A stretch of 64,000 bases of DNA, from the NCBI GenBank assembly GCA_903893795.1, contig CAITNO010000106.1, positions 1 to 64,000 on the forward strand. The letters run 5' to 3'. Position 1 is the stretch's first letter. Each line of letters starts with the position of its first letter. The notes under the pieces are model-generated. The model searched no databases. It worked only from the letters and a program-made list of their open reading frames with translations, and had not been told where the DNA came from. Both the position numbers and the translations under genes were made by a program. This stretch comes from Candidatus Hydrogenedentota bacterium (GTDB taxonomy: Bacteria; Hydrogenedentota; Hydrogenedentia; Hydrogenedentales; CAITNO01). This document shows, in pieces, positions 45,055 to 53,476 of this stretch.

Positions 45055-46671
45055 ATGCCCAAACAGGCCCAAATGACAGAGTCCGCAATGGAAGCCCCGG
45101 TCTTAAAGAACGGGGCTGCCGCGCTGGATCCGTCGACTTGGGCCGTGAGCTGGGGACGGGGCCGCAAGGGCCATGTGGTGGTCGCGCTGCAGGCGGTGGG
45201 CGATTTGGTGCTGCTGGCTTTCGGCGTGGTGACGGCCTATCTGATGCTGTTCTCCTGGCCGACCTCGCTTGGTGCCGGGCCCGCCACGCTTCCGGCCATG
45301 CTTCCCGCCATGCTGCGCACGGCGCGCTCCCCGGAATTTGCCTCCTACTTTCCGCTGCTGCTGATAGTCCCGGTGCTGCGCCTGCTCGTGCTCGAGTGGG
45401 CCGGTCTCTACTGGACCAACCTCTGCGATACCCGGCCTTTTCGCGGGGTGGGGACGCTCCTGAAGGGGGTGGTTCTGGGTTCGGCGCTGATGCTGCTGTT
45501 CTTCAGCGGCTACAGCACCGTGCAGCCCGACCAGGCCCGGTCCGCCGCGATGCTCTTTCTGGCCTATGAGGGGCTGCTGGCCTTCTTCATGGTGCTGCTG
45601 TACCATGCGCTCGTGCTGATTGGCGTGCTCACGCTGCACGCGTTTGGGCTGTGGCGCACGCGCGTGGCGGTGGTGCATGACGGCGCGCCGCCGGAGGGGC
45701 TCATCCAGGCGCTGAGTTCGCCGGCCACGGAATACGAGTATGTCGGCGAGATTGCGGCGCGGGAGGGGGTCGGCGTGGGCACCGAAATGCTGGGCGCGCT
45801 GAACAGCCTCAAGGAACTCATCAACCGCCACCAGTTGGACGAGGTCATCCTCGCGCTTGACCCGGCCGGCATGCCGCCCGAGCAGCGGCTCGGCGTGGCG
45901 CAGACCTGCTGGCGCATGGGTGCGCAGATCAAGATGTGCTCGCCTTTCCAGGCCTATTTCCGCACCAGCTCGATGCCCGAATTAGTGGGCGATGTGCCCC
46001 TGCTGCACGTTCAGAATCTGGGCCTCTACGCCACGGCGCCACAGGTGGCCAAACGCCTGATGGACCTCCTGCTCTCCGCGGCGGCGTTGGTGGCGCTGTC
46101 GCCGCTGCTCCTGCTCGTCGGGATACTGGTCAAGCTGGATTCTCCCGGCGCCATGTTTTTCGTGCAGGAGCGGGTGGGGCTCAACGGGCGCACCTTCCGC
46201 ATGTACAAATTTAGGTCCATGCGTGCCGACTCCGACCCTACCCTCCACAAGCAGTTTCTGGAAAAGATGATTCAGACGGGCGCGGGGCACCATGAGATCG
46301 ATGCGGACGGGAAACCGGTCTACAAGATGATGAATGACCCGCGCATTACGCGGCTGGGGCAGTTTATCCGAAAGACAAGCCTGGACGAGCTTCCGCAACT
46401 GTTCAACGTGCTGCGCGGCGACATGAGCCTGGTGGGGCCGCGCCCGCCCATCCAGTACGAGGTGGACGCGTACAAGGACTGGCACATGAAGCGGCTCTAC
46501 ATCCGCCCGGGCATCACGGGCCTGTGGCAGGTGAGCGGCCGCAACCGGCTCTCTTTCGATCAGATGGTGCAGCTCGACATTGCCTACATCGAGCAATGGT
46601 CCCTGTGGACCGACGTCAAGATATTGTTCCGCACGATTCCGGTGGTGCTCCACCTGGAACAGGCATTCTAA
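45055..46671 (+). CDS. Undecaprenyl-phosphate sugar-1-phosphate transferase (WcaJ/WbaP-like)
   Basis: From ATG 45055 the protein has 538 residues. A TTG at 45034 overlapping the DegT stop is an alternative. It has four N-terminal helices (residues about 45-190), a Rossmann-like middle region ([19 protein letters not shown]), and a C-terminal polyprenyl glycosylphosphotransferase domain. The last has [20 protein letters not shown], the catalytic Asp-Glu segment in [37 protein letters not shown] and [11 protein letters not shown]. It starts exopolysaccharide or O-antigen repeat synthesis by moving a sugar-phosphate to undecaprenyl phosphate. It is in an operon with DegT and probably the following TPR gene. 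Confidence 0.94.
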   Translation: MPKQAQMTESAMEAPVLKNGAAALDPSTWAVSWGRGRKGHVVVALQAVGDLVLLAFGVVTAYLMLFSWPTSLGAGPATLPAMLPAMLRTARSPEFASYFPLLLIVPVLRLLVLEWAGLYWTNLCDTRPFRGVGTLLKGVVLGSALMLLFFSGYSTVQPDQARSAAMLFLAYEGLLAFFMVLLYHALVLIGVLTLHAFGLWRTRVAVVHDGAPPEGLIQALSSPATEYEYVGEIAAREGVGVGTEMLGALNSLKELINRHQLDEVILALDPAGMPPEQRLGVAQTCWRMGAQIKMCSPFQAYFRTSSMPELVGDVPLLHVQNLGLYATAPQVAKRLMDLLLSAAALVALSPLLLLVGILVKLDSPGAMFFVQERVGLNGRTFRMYKFRSMRADSDPTLHKQFLEKMIQTGAGHHEIDADGKPVYKMMNDPRITRLGQFIRKTSLDELPQLFNVLRGDMSLVGPRPPIQYEVDAYKDWHMKRLYIRPGITGLWQVSGRNRLSFDQMVQLDIAYIEQWSLWTDVKILFRTIPVVLHLEQAF

Positions 46672-46680
46672 TGCGAAGAA

Positions 46681-46728
46681 CAGGGACTGACCCGCCTTTC
46701 GGCAGTTTGAAAGGCCTGTCTGTCCCTG
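46681..46728. repeat. CAGGGAC hairpin between polysaccharide genes
   Basis: CAGGGACTGAC and GTCTGTCCCTG form an imperfect outer stem and CCTTTC/GAAAGG an inner stem. The element is followed by CTTTTC, so it can act as a weak rightward terminator or attenuator between two co-directional genes. A CAGGGACAGAC motif is widely dispersed in bacterial genomes. Confidence 0.5.
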
Positions 46729-46750
46729 CTTTTCGCGCGGGAGCGCGCAC

Positions 46751-47554
46751 ATGCCGGGAAACCGCATAAAACGGTACATCGCCTACAACCTTGGGTTGTG
46801 GGTGGTGGTGGCGCTGGTTGGCGCCGTGGTGCTCATGGGCGCGCGGCAGTACGGCCATGCGGCCATGGCGCGCCAGACGGCGCGGCATCTCCTCGACGGC
46901 GCGCGCAAGGCGGCCGACCGCGGCGGGCTCTACGAGGCGCAGCGTTCCATTCGCGAGGCATTGACCGCCTATCCGCCCATTTCGCCTGAGGTGGCCGCCG
47001 AGTTTGCCCGCACCATGACGGGCATGCCGCTGGTGCGTGCCGAAATGCTCCGGCTCGATCGGGAGGGCCTTGCCCCTCTGGGTGAGGCCGGACGGCTGAC
47101 ACTGCTGGTCGCCGAGGGTCCGTCAAAGGAATTGACGCTGGCTCAGGCCGCTCCAGAAGCGGGCGAACTCAACCTGTCGCTGGGCCGGACTGAACTGGCC
47201 CGGGGCGACGTGGTCGGGGCGGCGCAGTGTTTTGGCGTCTACTGGGATGACCAGAGCGCGCGGCGCGCCGAAGTCGCGGCCAAACTGCTTGCCAAGAGCC
47301 CAAGAAGCGGGGCGGACGAGTACGCGGTGGGGAAACGGCTGCTGTTCAACGGTTTGCTGCCGGAGGCTGTGGCAGCTTTCGACCGCGCCCGTGCCAACGG
47401 ATACGAAAACGCCGACATGCTCTTCTGGAAGGGTGCCGCGGCGGAACTGCAGGGACGGCGCGAAGAAGCCCAAGCCGGCTACATCGAGGCGCTCAAGCGC
47501 CTGCCCAACCACCGCCTGGCGTTGATGCGGCTGAAGGCTTTGGAAAAGAAGTAG
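46751..47554 (+). CDS. Membrane-anchored TPR-like protein in the polysaccharide locus
   Basis: The 267-residue protein has an N-terminal helix (LGLWVVVALVGAVVLMGARQ). Helical repeats follow: LLDGARKAADRGGLYEAQRS, VVGAAQCFGVYWDDQSARRA, EAVAAFDRARANGYENADML and a canonical TPR at the end (AQAGYIEALKRLPNHRLALM). Proteins of this kind commonly accompany Wzx/Wzy-type assembly or co-polymerases, but no direct role can be assigned. It lies downstream of the glycosylphosphotransferase, separated by the 46681-46728 hairpin, and is convergent with the O-antigen ligase gene. Confidence 0.75.
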   Translation: MPGNRIKRYIAYNLGLWVVVALVGAVVLMGARQYGHAAMARQTARHLLDGARKAADRGGLYEAQRSIREALTAYPPISPEVAAEFARTMTGMPLVRAEMLRLDREGLAPLGEAGRLTLLVAEGPSKELTLAQAAPEAGELNLSLGRTELARGDVVGAAQCFGVYWDDQSARRAEVAAKLLAKSPRSGADEYAVGKRLLFNGLLPEAVAAFDRARANGYENADMLFWKGAAAELQGRREEAQAGYIEALKRLPNHRLALMRLKALEKK

Positions 47555-47577
47555 TGCCTGCGGCATCCGGATGCTGA

Positions 47578-47694
47578 CTGGGAGCGCCGGCATCCCTGCC
47601 GGCTCTTTCTTGGTTCTTCTCATGGCGAAATCAGCAGGAACTCGGGGCGCATCGTTCCTCTCGGAAGAGCCGGCAGGGATGCCGGCGCTCCCAG
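47578..47694. repeat. 117-bp element with perfect 30-bp terminal inverted repeats
   Basis: The left arm starts CTGGGAGCGCCGGCATCCCT and ends GCCGGCTCTT (47578-47607). Its exact complement occupies 47665-47694. Each arm also folds internally (GCCGGC...GCCGGC). The 57-bp centre has no reading frame. It lies between convergent genes and may act as a bidirectional terminator. A degenerate single arm follows thrS at 33941-33970. Confidence 0.85.
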
Positions 47695-47753
47695 TAGTGT
47701 GAAGCGGGTCACACAGCCTGGACCACGCTTTCCAGAATTCGCAAACAGCACCC

Positions 47754-50207
47754 CTAGCGCCCCTTCAGCGCCTCCCGGAACACCGCCAATTCCGGTGCAT
47801 CGCCGGGCGCGGCCTGGAGCGCACTCACCGCCGCCTCCTGGCGGTTCAGCCGCAGCAACAACGCCACACGGCGCGCAATGTCGGCAGGCTTCGTGGAATC
47901 GGCTAGCGACTTCGCCTCCACATCAAGCTTCTGGTAGATTTCATCCATCGACGGGGCCACGTCGATGGGATATTCCAGCGGCGGGAACGGCTTGCGCATG
48001 CGGTTCAACCGAGCGGCATCCCTCCAAGCTCCTAGTGCATGTCTTTGTCTACCTTGTTGCCAGTGGATTTCTCCCGCTGCAAAGGCGGCCTCGGGCCAGG
48101 ACCTGCATATCCCACTGATAAAGACGCTCCCCCTTACCTTGACCCAGCAATTCTCAAGCGCCTTAGAAGCCTGCTCTAACTCCCCCATATTCCACAGACA
48201 TCGAAGTACGCCGAACTCAGCGACCTGATACGGCATGGCTGGCGGGCCGCCGCGACCCGGCAGCCGGAGAAAGATGAATTCAAGATCGGCGGCGTGAAAT
48301 GCCTCATCATAGTAAATAGCGTTCGACAGCCGTTCGCGTTCATCCCAGAAAATATTCAGCCATTCGCGCTTATCCCAATGAAAACTTGGGAGAAGCGCGT
48401 GAATGCTACGGCTCTTCGGGTGATGAAGGGCAATATTGCCTGCAACCCCATAGTTGTTCCGAGCAGTTTCCCAATCGCCTCGCTGTTCGGCGGCGAGGCC
48501 GTTTTCGAGTGCTGCGGCATACTTGGAAACATCGAACGCAACTCCTTGATAAGTTGCGATGTTGCCGCACACGGTCACGGTCACCGCCAACATGGCGCCA
48601 ATGAACGCTGTGCACCATCTCTTCGATGCAACGAGTGCCGGGGGTGCCCCGTCGCGTAGAGACCAGCAAGCGGGGCCGATAATGAGCGCGGCAAGCACGG
48701 GAAAGAGCGACAGTTCCTGAAAGGGCTGGACCGAGGTCATCCAAAAAACTATAGCCAGCGCGCCCAGCGTAGTAAACCCCAATGCCCGCCGTTCCGCCTC
48801 GTCGCTGCGCACCAGCCCAAGCCACACACGCCGAACAAGCGCCCACCACAGCCAGCAATAGCCGACAAGGCCGAGTATGCCCGTCTCGAACCACATCATC
48901 AGGGGCATGCTGTGAATGGCCGTGCCCATCCACTTGGCCGGTTCGGCCACCGCGCCAATGGCCGCGCCCGAGGCGCCAATGCCGCAGCCGAACAGGGCGT
49001 ATTTTGGCAGCAGTTTGAAGACGAGGCCAAAGACATAGAGGCGGGAACGGTAGGAGGGGTCGGGCGAGTTAAAGCCTCGCAGCGCGCGGCGCAGCAGCAT
49101 GTCGGCGTAGCCGCCCGCATACAGCAGCGTTAGACCACCCACCACAATAACCGCCAGCCCGGCGAGCGCAAGCAGAAGCCGTCCCTTCCGAAGTCCCCCT
49201 TTGAAGGGGGTGGTCGGCGAGAGCCGACCGGGGGATGTTGGTTCGGATTCATTCGCGGCATCCACATCCCCCGCAGCTTCGCGGCACCCCCTTCGAAGGG
49301 GGATTGAGGGTGGTGCTTCGGGCACGGTGATCTCCAGTCTTTCTGGCAGCGGCGTTATCACCCATCTCCCCAATATTATTAGAGCGCCGCCCGCGAACAG
49401 CGCCATCACCGCCAGCAAACCGCTGCGCGAGAAGGATGCCGCCACACCGGCCACCACGAACAGCGCCAGCAGGGCCGAGACAATCCTTCCGCTACGCCGC
49501 GCCGCAGGAGAGGCAACCCATACCAGCAGAAACGGCAGCGCCGTGAGCATGGGCAGGATAGCCTGGTTGTAGTCGGGCGTGGTGGCGGCGATACGCACAA
49601 AGGCACCGACCCGCACGTCCTCCGTGAGGCGGCGCCCGAAGTATTCATGGGTGCCCGCCAGTGCGGGCGTCAGCCAGCCCGCCGCGCAAAGCACCGCGCA
49701 CAGGCCCACCAGTCCCGCCGACACCGCAAACACGCGCCAGGCAAGCGCCGCATCGCCGGGACGGCCAAAGAGCGGCTCGGCCACGCCGAAGAGGGCAAGA
49801 TACCAGGCATACTTGGTGAGCAGCGCCTTGGATGCGGCAGGGTCGGCGGAATGCAGCGCCGACTGGAGACAGGCAAGTGCGATGACCGTGATGGGCAGGC
49901 CCAGCCCCTTTGGCAGGCCTATTCTCCAGGGACGCAGGGTGAGTGTACGGACCAGTCCAAACCCTAGCATGAATACGGAGGCGCAAAGGACCAGCGTAAG
50001 GTGGCCAAAGACCCGCTGAAACATCTCCCACGGCCATGCGGCGAGAAAGATCAGCGCGATGAGGAGCGCGGCGGCGTGTGCGTTGTTCACCACCGTGTCG
50101 CGGCGGGACTGCCAAGGCCCTATTTTACTGCCGCTGTCGGTCATCTTCCCCCGGCTTGTCAAAGGTTGCTGTGCTTCGCGTCTGAAGAACTTCTGCCAAG
50201 ACAGCAT
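47754..50207 (-). CDS. O-antigen ligase/polymerase-family membrane protein with TPR-like C-terminus
   Basis: The 817-residue protein has about twelve helices in the first 560 residues (AAALLIALIFLAAWPWEMF, VLCASVFMLGFGLVRTL). A large periplasmic loop region typical of Wzy_C/WaaL contains GCGIGASGAAIGAVAEPAKW and AIHSMPLMMWFETGILGLVG, with the His expected of O-antigen ligase. The last 200 residues form TPR-like helices (LENGLAAEQRGDWETARNNY). It would polymerise or ligate lipid-linked oligosaccharides. Residues about 302-338, between two helices, are encoded by an inserted repeat pair (49194-49304). It is transcribed toward the 117-bp inverted-repeat element. Confidence 0.87.
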   Translation of the reverse strand: MLSWQKFFRREAQQPLTSRGKMTDSGSKIGPWQSRRDTVVNNAHAAALLIALIFLAAWPWEMFQRVFGHLTLVLCASVFMLGFGLVRTLTLRPWRIGLPKGLGLPITVIALACLQSALHSADPAASKALLTKYAWYLALFGVAEPLFGRPGDAALAWRVFAVSAGLVGLCAVLCAAGWLTPALAGTHEYFGRRLTEDVRVGAFVRIAATTPDYNQAILPMLTALPFLLVWVASPAARRSGRIVSALLALFVVAGVAASFSRSGLLAVMALFAGGALIILGRWVITPLPERLEITVPEAPPSIPLRRGCREAAGDVDAANESEPTSPGRLSPTTPFKGGLRKGRLLLALAGLAVIVVGGLTLLYAGGYADMLLRRALRGFNSPDPSYRSRLYVFGLVFKLLPKYALFGCGIGASGAAIGAVAEPAKWMGTAIHSMPLMMWFETGILGLVGYCWLWWALVRRVWLGLVRSDEAERRALGFTTLGALAIVFWMTSVQPFQELSLFPVLAALIIGPACWSLRDGAPPALVASKRWCTAFIGAMLAVTVTVCGNIATYQGVAFDVSKYAAALENGLAAEQRGDWETARNNYGVAGNIALHHPKSRSIHALLPSFHWDKREWLNIFWDERERLSNAIYYDEAFHAADLEFIFLRLPGRGGPPAMPYQVAEFGVLRCLWNMGELEQASKALENCWVKVRGSVFISGICRSWPEAAFAAGEIHWQQGRQRHALGAWRDAARLNRMRKPFPPLEYPIDVAPSMDEIYQKLDVEAKSLADSTKPADIARRVALLLRLNRQEAAVSALQAAPGDAPELAVFREALKGR
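49194..49304. repeat. In-frame pair of inverted CCCCCTTYGAAGGGGG repeats inside the O-antigen ligase gene
   Basis: Two related units face each other: 49194-49240 (CCCCCTTTGAAGGGGGTG, hairpin GTCGGC-GAGA-GCCGAC, GGGGGATGTTG) and 49263-49304 read in reverse (CCCCCTTCGAAGGGGGTG, hairpin CCGC...GCGG, GGGGGATGTGG). The variable middle differs in sequence but stays self-complementary in both. The total is 111 bp, exactly 37 codons, and the ligase frame is uninterrupted. Confidence 0.85.
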
Positions 50208-50243
50208 TGCCGCACCTCTGTGCGGACCGGCAATACCTCATTC

Positions 50244-51005
50244 CTAAATGCTTTCGATTTCTTTGCGCAGTGCCCGTGCCGCATCGGCATCACTGCCAGC
50301 CAGGTCGTCGGGAACCTTTTTCAGCATGTCCAACGCGCGCGGGTCGTCGCCGCGTGTGTGCAACAGGCTGGCGGCGCGGTAGGTGCAGCGGCCCTTGGGG
50401 TCGAGCGCCTGCCCTTCGATCCATGCCGCAAGGGCCTCGTCGGTCTTGCCAAGTTTTTCCCAGGCGCACCCGAGATAGAACTTGGCTGTGCACTGGCTGC
50501 CCCGGTTCTCCTTGGCAACAGTGAACATGGCCTTGGCCGCGTCCACCAGTTCGCCTGATTTGCCGACACGTTCCAGCGCCTGGCAATAGAGTTCGTGGGC
50601 GGGCAGGTCGTCGGGAAACGCTGTGAGGCATTCCTTCAAAATCGGCACCGCGTCCTCGGTCCGTTTCTCGTTCAGGAGCAGTTCACCGAAGCGGCGCAGC
50701 GCCCACCGCTTTTGGTTTGGGTCGTCAAATTTCATTCCCAGCGCTTTTTGATAGCTGGCGATGGCATTTTCGACCAGGCCCGCCTCATACAGCGACCGGG
50801 CGCGGGCCGCCTCGATGTCGCCCACGCGGCTGCTCATGCGTTCCGCCATGGATTGTCCAAACAGGGCGAGAAGGCACACTACGGCGGTCAGCGCCACAAA
50901 AGCGGCGCCGGCGAGGGCCGCCAGCGGCGGGAATGCGGCGGCAAAGGGGTCATCGGCGACCGCCGGTGCCGGTGAATCGGGGGATAGGGCATCAAGTTCG
51001 CTCAT
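50244..51005 (-). CDS. Membrane-anchored TPR protein
   Basis: From ATG 51005 the protein has 253 residues. A Pro/Ala-rich N-terminus precedes a helix (ALAGAAFVALTAVVCLLALFG). TPR-type repeats follow: ARSLYEAGLVENAIASYQKA, LLLNEKRTEDAVPILKECLT, ELYCQALERVGKSGELVDA and TDEALAAWIEGQALDPKGRC. It probably serves as a periplasmic or inner-membrane scaffold for polysaccharide assembly. It lies 36 bp upstream of the O-antigen ligase on the same strand, so both are likely co-transcribed. The start has no strong ribosome binding site; an in-frame start at 51038 is possible. Confidence 0.75.
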   Translation of the reverse strand: MSELDALSPDSPAPAVADDPFAAAFPPLAALAGAAFVALTAVVCLLALFGQSMAERMSSRVGDIEAARARSLYEAGLVENAIASYQKALGMKFDDPNQKRWALRRFGELLLNEKRTEDAVPILKECLTAFPDDLPAHELYCQALERVGKSGELVDAAKAMFTVAKENRGSQCTAKFYLGCAWEKLGKTDEALAAWIEGQALDPKGRCTYRAASLLHTRGDDPRALDMLKKVPDDLAGSDADAARALRKEIESI

Positions 51006-51187
51006 GACGGGACAATAAACTCCAGCAAGAACAGGCATTCAGTGCCAGCATCGTACACCAAACCGCGCGGCCGCCCCAAGTTCCCGTGCGCCGGAACTTT
51101 TTGCAGCTTGCCCAGTATCTCACCTATAGTCTGACAACAGCGACGGCCGCCCCATGGACAGTGCGGGCGGCACGGGAGAACAGGACT

Positions 51188-52111
51188 ATGCGCGTGTCTC
51201 TTTGGATGACAGCCTTGATGCTGGCCGCGACGCTGTGCGCCGGTGCGGCGACCCTTACCACGGAACCCGAAAGGGTCGTTTTCGACAACACGACGGGCTC
51301 CGCCACGGTGAAAGTGCTGGCCGATGGTGCGCCCGTGCCGGCGTCGGAGATTCGCAGCTTCCACCTGATGGTCGGCGGCAGTGACTACAGCCATATGTTC
51401 CGTTTCTCCAAAGAGGACGGAACGGTGACCCTGACGCCCAGCCCCACCGTGGAGGTGGGCAGCTACGACCTGCGCATTGCCACGGCCAAGGGGGATGCCT
51501 GGCTCAAAGTGTACACGCCGCTGGGCGAAAAGAAGAACAGTCTGCAGGCGCTCGCGCAGCGGCTGAACATGCCGCTGGATGAACTGAAGCGCCAGGCCGG
51601 CCAGACCCAGGAAATGGGCCGGGGCGGCGTGCAGATGAGCCTGCCCCCGGTGTTTCCCGTGGGAAGGACGCTGACACTGGACATGGGTGCACCGGCCACC
51701 ATGAAGGCGCGCTGGGAAGTGGACCGCAAAGTGATATCGGAGGGGCTCGGTGCGGTGGCCTTGGCGTACCTGTTCAAGGAGGCGGGGCCGCATCTCTTTA
51801 CCTACACCGAACTCAGCGGCGACACGGTTGCGGCGCAGGCCTCGGCCGTCGTGGCGGGGGCGGACACACCCGCCACCGAAGCAAGCGTGGCCGTTGGTGT
51901 CCCGCTCACCCTGGAGGCGCCGGCCGGTTATGGAAAGCACACCTGGACCGTGAACGACGACCCGGCGGACGGGGATGCGACACTGGAGATCAAACGCGAC
52001 GCACCCTGCGAGGTGCTGGTGAAGGTGCTTTCCGAAAAGCCCGCATCGGGCCGCCCCGAGGAATTCGACAGGACCAGCTATCGCGTCAAAGTGACACCGA
52101 AAAAGAAGTAG
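51188..52111 (+). CDS. Secreted Ig-like hypothetical protein
   Basis: From ATG 51188 (AGGA upstream) the protein has 307 residues with a signal peptide (VSLWMTALMLAATLCAGAA-TL). It is beta-rich, with an Ig/cadherin-like first part (RVVFDNTTGSATVKVLADG, VEVGSYDLRIATAKGDAWLK) and a second (VAVGVPLTLEAPAGYGKHTW). A short helical linker (ALAQRLNMPLDELKRQAGQ) lies between. I recognise no specific family. The gene faces away from the TPR gene and precedes the PAP2 phosphatase, separated by a 98-bp repeat element. Confidence 0.7.
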   Translation: MRVSLWMTALMLAATLCAGAATLTTEPERVVFDNTTGSATVKVLADGAPVPASEIRSFHLMVGGSDYSHMFRFSKEDGTVTLTPSPTVEVGSYDLRIATAKGDAWLKVYTPLGEKKNSLQALAQRLNMPLDELKRQAGQTQEMGRGGVQMSLPPVFPVGRTLTLDMGAPATMKARWEVDRKVISEGLGAVALAYLFKEAGPHLFTYTELSGDTVAAQASAVVAGADTPATEASVAVGVPLTLEAPAGYGKHTWTVNDDPADGDATLEIKRDAPCEVLVKVLSEKPASGRPEEFDRTSYRVKVTPKKK

Positions 52112-52183
52112 GCGCGTCAAAACGCAGGCGGGTTAATCCGGATATCCCATCCGCTCACGCCTGCCGCGTTTTGAATGGTAGTG

Positions 52184-52281
52184 CCGTCATTGCGAGCGCA
52201 GCGAAGCAATTTCTTGAAACGACAACCCAGCCCCCGGATTATGACGAACAAGAGGTTGCTTCGCTGCGCTTGCAATGACGG
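52184..52281. repeat. CGTCATTGCGAGCG inverted-repeat element, 98 bp
   Basis: Arms CCGTCATTGCGAGCGCAGCG and AAGCAA (left, 26 bp) match the complement of the right arm with one difference (GAGCG to AAGCG). This is a very widespread bacterial dispersed repeat, here complete as a pair. It lies between the Ig-like and PAP2 genes. It carries an open frame that runs into the PAP2 gene and can mislead start prediction. Confidence 0.85.
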
Positions 52282-52315
52282 TTGGCAAGCATCGGCGATG
52301 AAAAAGGAATATGCA

Positions 52316-53350
52316 GTGAAATTGAACCTTGTCGGAAAAGTGCTTGTTCGTGTGGTGATTATTGCGGTCGGTTTTGCCGTCGCCTATGGCATCTTGTATG
52401 CGGCGGGCAAACTGCTGGTGCCGCTGACCGACAGCGCCGACAAGGCCATCCTCGCCTTCATCAACCCCGACACCTACGCGCCGGGCCTCGATGAACTGTT
52501 TCGCGCCATCAACGACTACACCAACCCGCTCATTCTGCTGCCGTTCATCTGCTGGATGATTCTTTACGCGGTGTACAGTCTTTCCCCCAGGCAGAAAGTG
52601 GTGTATTACCTCGTGTTCACGATGGTAATGCTGGCCCTGTCGGCCCTGCTTTACAAGACCTACGGCGAAAGCGCCATGTCCTTCCTGAAACCACTCTTTG
52701 TGGTGCTGGCCGTCGCGCCCTTCCTGGGGCTGCTTCCGCGGAGAAAACCCTTTCTCACCGGGGCCTTTGCCGTTGTCTCCGTGGCCCTCTTCGGCGTGAT
52801 GTACAAGAACTGGGAGAACAAGACCTACGTCGGTGCCAACGTGCTCATGCTGCTCATGTCCATCGCAGCCTTCGGCGCGTTCATCTGGATGTTTCGCAAC
52901 ATGGACGACGACACCATGCGCCGCTTCTCGCGGGTGTTCTGGCTGGTGCTGCTGGCGGGCCTGCTGACCGATTTGGGCATCACCGAGCCGATTAAGAACA
53001 CGATCAAGCGGCCGCGGCCGCTCAACGATGCGAACAAACCCTGGAACGAGCAGATCCGCCCCATCCCGGATGAGATACTGCACGGCACCAACTCCTTCCC
53101 CTCCGGTCACACCTCGGGCACCTTCGCCCTCCTGACGCCATTGTTTTGGTTTGCCCGCGACCGCCGTGTCCGCGCCGGGCTGATGCTGTGGGCCACGCTC
53201 CAGGGGGTGGGACGTGTTTACACTGCGGCCCATTTCCCGTTCTGCGTGTTCATGGGCGGTTTGCTCGGCTTCGGAATGGGCACGCTGATCTTCTTTGCAC
53301 TCTGGGGACCCTCCCTTTGGCCCGACCGGGAGAAAACCCGGACAGCCTGA
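52316..53350 (+). CDS. PAP2-family membrane phosphatase
   Basis: The start is taken as GTG 52316, with AAGGA 7 bp upstream, giving 344 residues. The nearby ATG at 52298 lacks a ribosome binding site. Six to eight helices carry PAP2 motifs: KNTIKRPRPL (KxxxxxxRP), NSFPSGHTSGTFAL (PSGH) and GRVYTAAHFPFCVFMGG (SRxxxxxHxxxD region). The last normally has Asp after His-x3, but Cys is present here. Such enzymes dephosphorylate undecaprenyl pyrophosphate or phosphatidyl substrates, consistent with the nearby polysaccharide genes. A second Asp alternative cannot be excluded. Confidence 0.88.
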   Translation: MKLNLVGKVLVRVVIIAVGFAVAYGILYAAGKLLVPLTDSADKAILAFINPDTYAPGLDELFRAINDYTNPLILLPFICWMILYAVYSLSPRQKVVYYLVFTMVMLALSALLYKTYGESAMSFLKPLFVVLAVAPFLGLLPRRKPFLTGAFAVVSVALFGVMYKNWENKTYVGANVLMLLMSIAAFGAFIWMFRNMDDDTMRRFSRVFWLVLLAGLLTDLGITEPIKNTIKRPRPLNDANKPWNEQIRPIPDEILHGTNSFPSGHTSGTFALLTPLFWFARDRRVRAGLMLWATLQGVGRVYTAAHFPFCVFMGGLLGFGMGTLIFFALWGPSLWPDREKTRTA

Positions 53351-53390
53351 CCAAATGCGCTGGGGCCAAAGTCCGCTTAAGCCTCTTCCA

Positions 53391-53420
53391 CAGCGCAACG
53401 CTTACCCAAGCGTTGCGCTG
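53391..53420. terminator. Perfect 13-bp hairpin between convergent genes
   Basis: CAGCGCAACGCTT and its complement AAGCGTTGCGCTG flank an ACCC loop between the ends of the PAP2 gene (53350) and the esterase gene (53477). There is no U-tract, so it may act as a bidirectional transcript end or a simple dyad. Confidence 0.5.
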
Positions 53421-53476
53421 ATCTGCACCAGCGGAAATATCCGGAAAACCCGGGTAATCCCAGTCACCGGCCGGTG

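Noticed and set aside
53391..53420. Hairpin as part of a mobile element
   Set aside because: It is a single short dyad with no second copy in the window. A transcript-end role between convergent genes is simpler.
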